Below are positions 31,102 to 39,902 of a stretch of DNA of 64,000 bases, piece after piece (position 1 is the first letter of the stretch; each line of letters starts with the position of its first letter). This DNA is from UBA7672 sp963784415 (GTDB taxonomy: Bacteria > Pseudomonadota > Alphaproteobacteria > Caulobacterales > Hyphomonadaceae). Below the pieces are notes generated by a model. That model was not told where the DNA came from, made no database searches, and saw nothing but the letters and a program-made list of their open reading frames with translations. The DNA is taken from contig CAWARK010000014.1 of the NCBI GenBank assembly GCA_963784415.1, positions 496,001 through 560,000 on the forward strand, in the 5' to 3' direction. Position numbers and translations under genes: made by a program.

Positions 31102-31121
31102 CAAGTGACTGAGATCACTTG
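31102..31121. promoter_or_regulatory. CRP-like binding site
   Basis: CAAGTGA and TCACTTG form 7-bp arms around 6 bp, giving the core GTGA-N6-TCAC, exactly the spacing of CRP-class operators. It lies about 77 bp upstream of a possible start site for the minus-strand open frame at 31033. The Crp/Fnr regulator at 11888-12619 is one candidate protein; a genome-wide CRP elsewhere is another. Confidence 0.45.
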
Positions 31122-31210
31122 GGAAGTTTTTTCGGCGTCTGTTGGATAGGCGCGAGGGCTGTCCAACAAAATGGGGTGTAACTCGGCGGCGAAAACTGGC
31201 GGGCGCGCGC

Positions 31211-31244
31211 AAACAAAAACGCCTCCGGCCTGGGACCGGAGGCG
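31211..31244 (-). terminator. Intrinsic terminator of the PQQ dehydrogenase gene
   Basis: A perfect 9-bp stem (31220-31228 / 31236-31244) is followed on the minus strand by TTTTTGTTT, 25 bp after the dehydrogenase stop codon. Confidence 0.9.
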
Positions 31245-31268
31245 CGATGTTTGTGCGTCGTGTCTTGC

Positions 31269-33443
31269 TTACTCGTTCGCAGCAGCCTCTTGCGCAGCTT
31301 TCTCGTCGTTGGCGCGCTTGATGATGTAGGCGAGGATCGCGTCGGTGGTTTCCTCGTTCAGCGTGTTGCCGAAGCCGGGCATGCCGCGCGTCGCGCGTTC
31401 GCCGGCGCGGACAGGGCCATTGAACTGGGCCCTGAACGGCAGGAGTGCGCTGTAGCGCAGGTCGGGCGCGGTTGCGCCGGCGCCGGGAACAGCGGTCGCG
31501 CCGTGGCAGACGGCGCAGTTGGCCGCGAAGGCCTGTTCGCCTGCAGCGACCGTTTCGTTGTTCGCGGTCTGCAGCGGCGGGTTGATCGTGACCTTGGCGC
31601 CGGCAGTGACGGCTGTGGCTGCGGTCGTCGGCAGGATCGCGCTGCCGCCCGGGCGGAACACGAGGATACGCGAGTTGTTGGCGCTGACGCCGACCGTGCG
31701 GGTCTGGCCCGGAGGCAGGCCGCGCGCGCCGACGAGGATGGCGACCTGTTGCTGGCCGTCGACCATGTAGGTCGAGGGGGCGGCAACGACGCGGGCCTGT
31801 GTCGGCGCGGTCCAGAGTTCCTTGCCGGTGCGTGAGTCATAGGCGGCGAACTCGCCATTGTGGTTGCCGGAGAAGATGAGATTTCCGGACGTCGCGAGCA
31901 GGCCCGAGGCGCCGTACTCCTTGTTGGGAATGCGCCAGACTTCTTTCGCGTTCACCGGGTCCCACGCGAGAATGTAGCTGGTGACGTTGCCGCGCGGCGG
32001 GGCGCCGGGCTTGGTGTAGAGCGATGCGCCGCCGGCGAAGTCGGTGCCGGTGTTCCAGCCATTCGGGTTGTAGACGAAATTGTCCAGCGCGTCGTAGGCG
32101 GCGTTGGAGACCGTGACCGGGATGTACACGTAGCCAGTCTCGGGGCTGTAGGCCATCGGATGCCAGTTGTGCATGCCGAGGGCGGCGGGCCAGATGATGA
32201 CGGGCTTGCCGCTCTTCGAATAACGCGCGTCGGGGTTCTCGACCGGACGGCCCGTCGCCATGTCGACGTGCGTGGCCCAGTTGGTTTCGGGAACGTATTT
32301 CTCGGCGGACAGGAGTTTGCCGGTCTTGGCTTCGATCACGTAGTAGAAGCCGTTCTTCGACGCCTGCATGACGACGTGCTTCGTGCCGTCCTTGAACTTC
32401 AGGTCGGCGACCATGACGGGGTTGCAGTTGTCGTAGTCCCATTCATCGCCGGGCGTTTCCTGATAGTGCCACGCGTATTTGCCGGTGTCGGCGTCCAGCG
32501 CGACGATGGAGGAGACGTAGAGGTTGTCGCCGCCGCCGGGGCTGCGCGCTTCCTGCGCCCACGACAGGCCGTTGCCGGTGCCGAAATAGATGAGGTTGGT
32601 CTTGGGATCGTAGACGATCGTGTCCCAGATCGTAGCCCCACCGCCGAGCTTCCAGTACTGGTCGCCCTTCCACGTCTTCGCGGCTTCGACGAGTTCGGGT
32701 TGCTCATAGGGCTTCGACGGATCGCCGGGCACGGCGAACCAGTTCCACAGCTTCTTGCCGGTTTCGGCATCGAAGGCGGCGATGTTGCCGCGGATGTCGT
32801 ATTCGGCGCCGCCATTGCCGATGAAGACTTTGCCATTCGCAACGCGGGGTGCGCCGGTGATGGTGTGGTGCGTGCCTTCGGGCACGGTCTTGGTCGACCA
32901 GACTTCCTTGCCGGTTTTTCCATCGAGCGCGATGAGACGACCGTCGAGCGAGCCGAAGATGATCTTGCCGTTCCACGCGGCGACGCCACGGTTGACCACG
33001 TCGCAGCACGCGTCGCTGCCCTTGGCGCGATCGACCTTCGGATCGTACTCCCAGATCTTGGCGCCGGTGTGGATGTCGTAGGCCTTCACCATCGACCATG
33101 CCGTGGTGAGGTACATCACTCCGTCGACGACGACGGGCGTGGATTCCTGACCGCGTTCCGTGTCGATGTCGGCATACCAGGCGAGGCCGAGCTTCGAGAC
33201 GCTGGTCTCGTTGAGGCTGTCGAGCTGGCTGAAACGCTGTTCGTTGTAGTCACCGCCAACGGCGAGCCACGAGCCGGGCTCGCTGGAAGCCGCAAGCAGG
33301 CGTTTCTGGTCGACAGCGGCGGCCCCAACGGCGTTGGCGGCGACGGCCGGCGCCGTGGTGACCGCGGGATTGTTGCTGCAGGCGGCGATGCCCAGCACGA
33401 GAACAGGCGCGGCAACGGCCAGCGACATCAGAAAGGCGCGCAT
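31269..33443 (-). CDS. PQQ- and heme c-containing alcohol dehydrogenase, lipoprotein
   Basis: This 724-residue quinohemoprotein oxidises alcohols or aldehydes outside the inner membrane and passes electrons to its own cytochrome. The signal peptide ends LGIAAC (lipidation Cys22). The eight-bladed PQQ propeller (about 50-600) has the vicinal cysteine pair DACCDVVNRG at 146-147, the W-motif-like repeats and GGGATIWD. The C-terminal cytochrome c domain has CAVCH near 638-642 and the axial Met in TRGMPGFG. No pqq genes or partner subunits are in the window, so PQQ must be made elsewhere or imported. It is monocistronic with its own terminator. Confidence 0.92.
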   Translation of the reverse strand: MRAFLMSLAVAAPVLVLGIAACSNNPAVTTAPAVAANAVGAAAVDQKRLLAASSEPGSWLAVGGDYNEQRFSQLDSLNETSVSKLGLAWYADIDTERGQESTPVVVDGVMYLTTAWSMVKAYDIHTGAKIWEYDPKVDRAKGSDACCDVVNRGVAAWNGKIIFGSLDGRLIALDGKTGKEVWSTKTVPEGTHHTITGAPRVANGKVFIGNGGAEYDIRGNIAAFDAETGKKLWNWFAVPGDPSKPYEQPELVEAAKTWKGDQYWKLGGGATIWDTIVYDPKTNLIYFGTGNGLSWAQEARSPGGGDNLYVSSIVALDADTGKYAWHYQETPGDEWDYDNCNPVMVADLKFKDGTKHVVMQASKNGFYYVIEAKTGKLLSAEKYVPETNWATHVDMATGRPVENPDARYSKSGKPVIIWPAALGMHNWHPMAYSPETGYVYIPVTVSNAAYDALDNFVYNPNGWNTGTDFAGGASLYTKPGAPPRGNVTSYILAWDPVNAKEVWRIPNKEYGASGLLATSGNLIFSGNHNGEFAAYDSRTGKELWTAPTQARVVAAPSTYMVDGQQQVAILVGARGLPPGQTRTVGVSANNSRILVFRPGGSAILPTTAATAVTAGAKVTINPPLQTANNETVAAGEQAFAANCAVCHGATAVPGAGATAPDLRYSALLPFRAQFNGPVRAGERATRGMPGFGNTLNEETTDAILAYIIKRANDEKAAQEAAANE

Positions 33444-33588
33444 TCGGATACTCTCCTAGAAGGCTTTTTCGGCCTTTTTCCCTCAGCGGATGGCGTGGTG
33501 TGTTCCCCCGCCGCCTCTCCGGTCGTGTGCAACCTAGAAGGGTGCGGCGACTGCGGCAATACGCCGGAGTTTCCGAATGCTGCGGCGT

Positions 33589-34956
33589 TTAGGCGGCGAG
33601 GATTTTTCCCAGTGGGCGGGCCAGCAACATGCAGATGACCGCGCCGGCCCCCGCGATGGCGGCGTGGACCAGCCAGAAATTCGCCGGGCCGAGGCTTTCA
33701 TAGATCGACCCGAGGCGGCCAACGATCAGGTTGCCGATGAAGAGCGACAGGTAGGCGACGCCCATCATGGTCGATTTCAGCCGGACGGGCGCGGCATGGG
33801 AGATCAGGGCCAGCAGGGTCGGCCAATAGTAAAGGAAGGCGACGCCGAGGATCACGTCGTAGACGACGGGGAAGATGCCGGAGACGCGGCCGCCGGGAAG
33901 ACAGGCGAGCACGAGGAGGAGATTGGCGGCGCAGGCCATCCAGGCGCCGGTCGCGATCTTGCCGATTTCGCCCGGCTCGCCGCCATGCTTCTGCTGCCAG
34001 CGCCAGACGACGAAGAGCACGGGCACGAAGACGATGCTGATGAATGAGTCGAGGGAGACGAACCAGCCGACGGGGATATGGAAGCCCAGCACGTTGAGGT
34101 CGACGAACTTGTCGATCCAGATCAGGCCGATATTGGTGTTCTGGTAGTAGGCGACGGACTGGAAAACGGTGAGCAGCATGACGAAGGTGAGCGCGGCGAT
34201 GATGCGCCACTGTTTGCCGTCGAGCTTTTCCGAGGGCGCGTTGTCAGGCGATCTGGCGGCGGCGGTCTGTTCGGTGAGCGTGCGGTAGCCGATCAGGTAG
34301 GTGGCGAGGCCGATCAGCATCAGTCCGCCGGCGAGGCCGAAGCCGACATGCCAGCCATAGACCTGTGCGAGCAATCCGCAGGCGAGCGGGCCGGCGACGG
34401 CGCCGACATTGATGGCGATCGAGAAGATGGAATAGCCGCGCGTGCGGCCGGGGGCGTCGCCTTCGGGATAGAGCGCGCCGACTTGCGCTGCGATATTGCC
34501 CTTCAGGAATCCGGAACCGACCACGAGCAGGAGCAGCGCCAGCAGGAAGGACTGGTCGAACGCCATCGCGATGTGGCCGCAGCTCATCAGGATGGCGCCG
34601 AGGGCGACGGCGTTGCGCTTGCCGATCCATCGGTCGGCGATCAGGCCGCCGAAGATCGGGGTGAAGTAGACGAAGCCGGTGTAGAGGCCGTTGACCTGCG
34701 AGGCGAAGGCGACGGTGCTCATCGGGCCGAAGACGGATTCGACGCCGGCGCGGAATTGGATGAAGCCGGCGACGTTCTCGACATGGCCGGGCATGAACAG
34801 CTGCTGCGTCATGTAGAGCACGAGCAGCGAGGTCATGCCGTAATAGGAGAATCGCTCCCATGCCTCGGTGAAGGCGAGGTAGGCGAGGCCGCGCGGCTGT
34901 CCGAAGAATGTGCGCTCGGGAGGGGCGGACAAGGGCGCAGTTGCGTCGATGGTCAT
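33589..34956 (-). CDS. Proton-dependent oligopeptide transporter (POT/PTR family)
   Basis: The 455-residue inner-membrane protein has about 12 predicted helices. The POT signature EAWERFSYYGM (proton-coupling ExxERF) is in helix 1 near residue 31, and the second signature region is GSGFLKGNIAAQVGALYPEGD near 150. It should import di- and tripeptides with protons. A soluble loop around residues 225-240 separates the two six-helix halves. It stands alone, with 145 bp to the PQQ dehydrogenase and 84 bp to the LOG gene, all in the same direction. Confidence 0.9.
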   Translation of the reverse strand: MTIDATAPLSAPPERTFFGQPRGLAYLAFTEAWERFSYYGMTSLLVLYMTQQLFMPGHVENVAGFIQFRAGVESVFGPMSTVAFASQVNGLYTGFVYFTPIFGGLIADRWIGKRNAVALGAILMSCGHIAMAFDQSFLLALLLLVVGSGFLKGNIAAQVGALYPEGDAPGRTRGYSIFSIAINVGAVAGPLACGLLAQVYGWHVGFGLAGGLMLIGLATYLIGYRTLTEQTAAARSPDNAPSEKLDGKQWRIIAALTFVMLLTVFQSVAYYQNTNIGLIWIDKFVDLNVLGFHIPVGWFVSLDSFISIVFVPVLFVVWRWQQKHGGEPGEIGKIATGAWMACAANLLLVLACLPGGRVSGIFPVVYDVILGVAFLYYWPTLLALISHAAPVRLKSTMMGVAYLSLFIGNLIVGRLGSIYESLGPANFWLVHAAIAGAGAVICMLLARPLGKILAA

Positions 34957-35040
34957 GGATGCCCCGTGGTCCCGCTATTCCCCGGGCGAGCGTAGGCAGG
35001 TCGTCATGCGAATGTCATCAGGGAACTAACGAGCAGCAGA

Positions 35041-35601
35041 TCAATCGAGGACGATGGCGCGCTGGTGGAGGGCGTCGAGCGCGGCTTCGGGGCTGCTGGT
35101 GTCGGCCATCAGCTGCAGGAAGGACGCGGGCAGGAAGCCGCCTTCGATCATGTGGTCGATGAGCTTGAAGTAGGGCTGCCAGTAGTTGTTCTCGGAGAGG
35201 AAGGCCATCGGCTTGCGGTGGAGCGAGAGCTTGGCCCAGCTGAGGGTTTCGACGGCTTCCTCGAGCGTGCCGATGCCGCCGGGGAGGACGATGAGGCCGT
35301 CGGCTTCATCGAGCAGCGCCTGTTTCCGCTGGTGCATGTTGTCGGTGTAGCGGTTCTCGATGCCGTCGAGCACGCCTTCGAGGTCGCGCAGGAAGTGCGG
35401 CATCACGCCGAGCACCTTGCCGCCGGCGTCGCGTGCGTTGGTGGCGACTGCCCCCATCAGGCCGACATCGCCGCCGCCATAGACGGTGCGCCAGCCGCGC
35501 TTGGCGATGGCCTTGCCGAGATTGGCGGCGAGCTTGAGGTAGGACGGGTCGGACCCTGGGGCGGAGCCGCAATAGACCGTGACGGATTTGATTCCGGGCA
35601 T
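35041..35601 (-). CDS. LOG-family nucleotide 5'-monophosphate phosphoribohydrolase
   Basis: The 186-residue protein has the Rossmann-type LOG fold, with VYCGSAPGSDPSY at the start, YGGGDVGLMGAVA near 45 and the signature LPGGIGTLEEAVETLSWA near 105-122. Family members release the base from cytokinin nucleotides or AMP. Many bacterial members are general nucleotide hydrolases, so a plant-hormone role should not be assumed. ATG at 35601 follows a purine-rich stretch. It is divergent from the ABC exporter. Confidence 0.88.
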   Translation of the reverse strand: MPGIKSVTVYCGSAPGSDPSYLKLAANLGKAIAKRGWRTVYGGGDVGLMGAVATNARDAGGKVLGVMPHFLRDLEGVLDGIENRYTDNMHQRKQALLDEADGLIVLPGGIGTLEEAVETLSWAKLSLHRKPMAFLSENNYWQPYFKLIDHMIEGGFLPASFLQLMADTSSPEAALDALHQRAIVLD

Positions 35602-35756
35602 TCTTTTTCTTCTTCTCTCTTTTTCTGAGCCCTAGATGCGATGGTTCGCGGCCCGGGGGAAGCGGCGACTGCTGACAGGACGGCGTCCGCAGCAAACCGT
35701 CGGCGACGCTGGGGGAACTCTGGCGTTTCCCCATGTGCGGGCCTACATAGCCGGGC

Positions 35757-37609
35757 ATGGCCATGCATCCCCACGCTAAATCTGCTTCCGACGTCGACGG
35801 GCTGGAGACGGGGGATGCGGGGTTGGGCATCTCGCTGGCGCGGATCGGCAGGATCATGGCGCGGCCGGAACTGAAGCGGTGGCGCTGGTGATGCTGGCGG
35901 CGCTGGTGCTGACCTTGGCCTCGAAAGTGTTCGCGGTTTATGCGCCGGTGTTCTTCGGCGACGCGATCAACAGGATGACCGGACCTGAGGCCACGATGGC
36001 GGCGGTGTTGCTGCTGATCGGGTGGTGGACGGGCGCGCGGATCCTGTCGTCGAACCTTCCCTATCTTCGCGATGCGCTGTTCGCGCCGGTGAGCCAGGAT
36101 GCGCAGCGGCTGATTGCGGTGGAGGCATATGGACATGCGCAGGGGCTGTCGCTGGCGTTCCACCAGACGCGGCGGACAGGGGCGCTGAACCGGATCATCG
36201 ATCGGGGCGTGGCGGCGCTGGATTACCTGATCCGCTTTCTGGCCTTCAACATCGGACCGACGATCATAGAGCTGGCGCTGGCGGCGTTCGTGTTGACGAC
36301 GCGGTATAGTTGGATCGCGGCGGTCATCGCGGTGGTGACGGTGGCGCTCTATTCCGTGTTCACGGCGGTGCTGACCAACTGGCGGACGGAGCAGCGGCGC
36401 AAGCTGAACGCGGCGGATACGGAGCTGCGGGCGCTGGCGGTGGACAGCCTCACCAATTTCGAGACGGTGAAGGCGTTCGCGGCCGAGGCGCGCGAGACGC
36501 AGCGCTATGACAGCGCGATGCAGCTCTACAACAAGAGCATGGTGGAGGTGACGCGGTCGCTGGCGCTGCTGAACGCGGGGCAGGACATCATCATGGCGCT
36601 GGGCCTGACGGGCGTGGCGAGCATCACGGCGCTGGCGACGTTCAACGGGACGGTGCAGGCGGGCGACATGGCGGCGGTGGTGCTGATCATGTCGAACCTC
36701 TATCGGCCGCTTTCGATCCTTGGATTTGCGTTCCGCGAGATCAAGCAGGGGGCGATCGATCTCGAGAAGCTGTACGGGCTGATGAACATGAAGGCGGAAG
36801 TTTCCGATGCGCCGGATGCGAAGCCCCTTCAGGTGAAGGGCGGCGAGGTGAGGTTCGAGGATGTGAGCTTCATGCACGATGCGCGCTCGGCGGGCATCGA
36901 TCGCGTGAGCTTTACTGTGCCGGCGGGAACCAAGCTGGCGGTGGTGGGGCCTTCGGGGTCGGGCAAGTCGACGCTGCTGAAACTGCTATTCCGGTTCTAC
37001 GATACCAAGGGCGGGCGCGTGCTGGTGGACGGACAGGACGTGCGTGGGTTGCAGCAGGAGAGCTTGCGCCAGGGCATCGGCCTGGTGCCGCAGGACGTGG
37101 TGCTGTTCAACGCCTCGATGAAGGAGAACCTGCTCTATGGCCGGCCCGAAGCGAGCGATGAAGAGCTGCGCGAGGCGGCGCAGCGGGCGCAGTTGCTCGA
37201 GTTCATCGACAAGCTGCCAAAGGGCTGGGAGACGCGCGTGGGCGAGCGGGGCGTCAAGCTTTCCGGCGGCGAGCGTCAGCGCGTGGGGATTGCGCGGGCG
37301 ATCCTGAAGAACCCGGCCATCCTGGTGCTGGACGAGGCGACGAGCGCGCTGGACTCGGCGACCGAGCAGGAGGTGCAGGGGGCGCTGGACGAAGCCGCCA
37401 AGGGTCGTACGACGTTGATGGTGGCGCACCGGTTATCGACGGTGGCTGGCGCGGACGAGATCATCGTGCTCGACGAGGGCAAGATCGTGGAGCGCGGGAC
37501 GCACCGCGAATTGCTCGACCGTGCGGGGCTCTACGCCGATTTGTGGAGCCGGCAGTCGCGGGCGCATGAAGATGCGGACGCGGCGGTACGCGAGAGCGAA
37601 GTGGCGTAG
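35757..37609 (+). CDS. ABC exporter, Atm1/HMT-like half-transporter (frameshifted)
   Basis: The reconstructed 617-residue protein has a membrane domain (about 35-320, six helices) fused to an ATPase: Walker A GPSGSGKSTLL, Q-loop, signature LSGGERQRVGIARAI, Walker B ILVLDEATSALD and the H-loop VAHRLST. It resembles the Atm1/ABCB7 group that exports glutathione-linked sulfur or metal compounds, which would fit the Suf and glutathione genes here, but this is inference. A base appears missing at 35884-35886 (CGCTGG for CGCCTGG); with it ARPELKRWR joins LVMLAALVLTLASKVF. A downstream GTG at 35879 would give an intact but N-truncated frame. Confidence 0.88.
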
Positions 37610-37683
37610 TGGTTGCTGACTGCCTTTGGAGTTGGGGCGGCCCCCGTATTTCATGATAGTCTCTTGCAGGTTGGGAGACACGC

Positions 37684-38097
37684 ATGGGCAATCGGTCATT
37701 CTGTAGTCTGGCGCTCGTCGCTTGCGTTGTAGCGCTTGCGGCGCCGGCAATCGCGCGTGAGCGCAATGTCATGATGGTTTATTTCGACTGGGGATCGACC
37801 ACGCTGGATGCGAAGGCGTCTGATGCCGTGAAGGCTGCGGCGCCGAAGGCCAAGGCTTGCGAGTATAATGGCCTGCGCGTGGTCGGGCATGCGGACACGT
37901 CTCATACCGAGGAGACAAGCACGGCGCTGGGGATGGCGCGGGCGCGGGCGGTGCGGGATGCGCTGGTGGTGAATGGCCTGGCGGACAGCGCGATCTCGGT
38001 GGCGACGCATGGCGAGCTGGATCCGGCGAAGGCGACAGCCGATGGTGTGCGCGAGCCGCTGAACCGGCGGGTCGAGATTATCGTGGTCTGCGACTAG
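37684..38097 (+). CDS. Small OmpA-like periplasmic protein
   Basis: This 137-residue protein has a signal peptide (cut after APAIA) and then just one OmpA C-terminal-type domain: VYFDWGSTTLDAKA at the start, VVGHADTSHTE in the middle and a LNRRVEIIV end. These are the regions that bind the peptide of peptidoglycan. There is no beta-barrel and no lipobox. A cysteine (Cys59 region) and a C-terminal Cys-Asp may form a disulfide. The ABC exporter lies 74 bp upstream. A perfect palindrome overlaps the stop. Confidence 0.82.
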   Translation: MGNRSFCSLALVACVVALAAPAIARERNVMMVYFDWGSTTLDAKASDAVKAAAPKAKACEYNGLRVVGHADTSHTEETSTALGMARARAVRDALVVNGLADSAISVATHGELDPAKATADGVREPLNRRVEIIVVCD

Positions 38098-38115
38098 GCG
38101 ACTGCGCAGTCGCCT
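38096..38115. repeat. Perfect 20-bp palindrome at the OmpA-like stop codon
   Basis: AGGCGACTGC is followed directly by its reverse complement GCAGTCGCCT. There is no loop or T tract, so it is a weak terminator at best. As RNA it could form a 3' stabilising hairpin with a 4-base loop; as DNA it could be a protein site. Confidence 0.5.
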
Positions 38116-38186
38116 GCCGGGCTCAAGCGCTTTACACAGGAGGCAGACGCGCTCCTAATTCGCTTCGCCCGGTGGGAGGGGTGACT

Positions 38187-38267
38187 ATGAAGCATTTATG
38201 GATTGCCGTGGCGGCCCTGTTGATGGGCGCTGTCACGGTGCTTGAGATCGTCGGCATAGCTGGCTGA
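38187..38267 (+). CDS. Putative 26-residue hydrophobic microprotein
   Basis: ATG at 38187 has an excellent ribosome site (GGGAGGGG, 6 nt before). The frame codes 26 residues beginning MKHLWIAVAALLMGAV and ending in TGA. After the Lys-His it is one continuous hydrophobic stretch, enough for a single membrane helix. It lies in the 250-bp gap between the OmpA-like gene and the converging cupin gene. It may be a membrane microprotein. Conservation cannot be judged here. Confidence 0.35.
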   Translation: MKHLWIAVAALLMGAVTVLEIVGIAG

Positions 38268-38351
38268 AACCTGTTCCGCGCCGTGAGGACGAGGTCGCAA
38301 AGCTCGATCGAGAGGTTTATCGGCCTGAGTGAGTGGGGTGGCGAGTGTGCG

Positions 38352-38792
38352 CTACTTCGCGACTGGTACGAACGCTGACGGACCGACGCCTGATTCCTGA
38401 TAGACGGCTTCGCTTTTGCCATAACCATAGTGAGGCGCGTTTCCGGGAACGATGAAGTAGCTGCCGGCTGGATATAGCTTGCAGCCGTCAGGATCGAACA
38501 CGTCGCCAAAGCCGTAGCAAAGGTCGCCCGAGACGACGGTGATGACGCGCGTGTCGGGGTGAGAGTGCGGCGCGATGCGTCCGCCTTTTTCGATGTGGAC
38601 GCGGATGGTGTAGGGGCCAGCGGCATTCGTGTTTCCATCCAGCGTGGCGGCGAATGCGCCGGGGTTGGCGGGGCCCATGGGGGCGAATTTCACGCCATCG
38701 GTCCATGCCGTGTTGCTGGCCGGCATGTGTGTGCAGGCGGCAAGTGACGTGGCGAGAGTGAGGGCGGCCCGGTGGACCAAATGTGGGCGCAT
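38352..38792 (-). CDS. Cupin-domain lipoprotein
   Basis: The 146-residue protein has a signal peptide ending TSLAAC (lipidation Cys20) and one cupin barrel. Motif 1 is GRIAPHSHPDTRVITVVSGDLCYGFG with the two metal-binding His in HSH; motif 2 is GSYFIVPGNAPHYGYG with a third His. The usual Glu of motif 1 is replaced by Thr/Arg in DTRVI. It may be an exported metal-dependent dioxygenase-like or sensing protein; the function is unknown. Confidence 0.82.
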   Translation of the reverse strand: MRPHLVHRAALTLATSLAACTHMPASNTAWTDGVKFAPMGPANPGAFAATLDGNTNAAGPYTIRVHIEKGGRIAPHSHPDTRVITVVSGDLCYGFGDVFDPDGCKLYPAGSYFIVPGNAPHYGYGKSEAVYQESGVGPSAFVPVAK

Positions 38793-38963
38793 GGAATCTT
38801 CCCCGTTTTGGGTGAGCCTATCGCGGTCGGGCGGTCATGTCAGGCAGGCTGGAGGGTCTGAGGAGGCCTGCTCACGCATTCGCGTGGCGGTGGCGGGATG
38901 TTCTGGCTTGTAAGGCGGGGCGCGGGGACGCACATCTTGCATCTGCACTGAAGGAATCCCTGC

Positions 38964-39833
38964 ATGAGCGACGTCTATACGCCTCCAAAGGTCTGGACCT
39001 GGAACAAGGAGAGTGGCGGACGGTTCGCTGCGATCAACCGGCCGATCGCGGGGCCGACGCATGATGCGGAACTCAAGGTCGGCAAGCATCCGATCCAGCT
39101 CTATTCGCTGGGCACGCCGAACGGGGTGAAGGTGACCATGATGCTCGAGGAGCTGCTGGCGCTCGGGCATAAGGGCGCCGAGTACGATGCGTGGCTGATC
39201 AACATCAACAAGGGTGAGCAGTTCTCCAGCGGATATGTCGACATCAATCCGAATTCGAAGATTCCGGTGATGGTCGATCATGGCGAGCCGAAGCCGGTGC
39301 GGGTGTTCGAGTCCGGGTCGATCCTGCTGTATCTCGCGGAGAAGTTCGATGCGTTCCTGCCGAAGGATCGCGCGGCGCGGACGGAGGCGTTGAACTGGCT
39401 GTTCTGGCAGATGGGCGCTGCGCCCTTCCTCGGCGGCGGGTTCGGGCACTTCTACGCGTATGCTCCGGCGAAGTGGGAGTATCCGATCGACCGCTATGCG
39501 ATGGAAGTGAAGCGGCAGCTTGATGTGCTGGATCGTCGCCTGGCCGAGACAGAATATCTGGCGGGCGATCAGTACTCCATCGCCGACATGTCGGTGTGGC
39601 CCTGGTACGGCGCGATGGTGAAGGGCATTCTGTACGAGGCGGGCGAGTTTCTGGCTGTGCACGAATACAAGAACGTCATCCGCTGGACTGACAAGATTGC
39701 CGAGCGGCCAGCCGTTAAACGCGGCCGCATCGTCAACCGCACATGGGGCGATCCGGCGAGCCAGCTTTACGAACGGCATGACGCCAGCGACTTCGAGCTG
39801 AAGACGCAGGACAAGGTCGCGCCTGCGGGCTGA
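38964..39833 (+). CDS. yghU: YghU-type glutathione S-transferase family protein
   Basis: The 289-residue protein closely follows E. coli YghU in layout. A long N-terminal arm (VYTPPKVWTWNKESGG...INRPIAGPTHD) precedes a thioredoxin-fold domain (IQLYSLGTPNGVKVTMMLEE, with Thr-Pro-Asn at the active site; NPNSKIPVM and FESGSILLYLAEKF) and an all-helical C-terminal domain with QYSIADMSVWPWYG. YghU-type enzymes bind two glutathiones and have disulfide-bond reductase activity. With the glutathione peroxidases nearby this suggests a glutathione-based stress response. Confidence 0.92.
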   Translation: MSDVYTPPKVWTWNKESGGRFAAINRPIAGPTHDAELKVGKHPIQLYSLGTPNGVKVTMMLEELLALGHKGAEYDAWLININKGEQFSSGYVDINPNSKIPVMVDHGEPKPVRVFESGSILLYLAEKFDAFLPKDRAARTEALNWLFWQMGAAPFLGGGFGHFYAYAPAKWEYPIDRYAMEVKRQLDVLDRRLAETEYLAGDQYSIADMSVWPWYGAMVKGILYEAGEFLAVHEYKNVIRWTDKIAERPAVKRGRIVNRTWGDPASQLYERHDASDFELKTQDKVAPAG

Positions 39834-39902
39834 CGGTTGATCTGATCGGCGTTGACCTTGTCTTCGGGGGATGCGAGGCCGGTGTATCGCCACGGGGGAT
39901 AC

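Noticed and set aside
35041..35601. Cytokinin production for plant interaction
   Set aside because: LOG-family proteins are common in non-plant bacteria and no isopentenyltransferase gene is present here.
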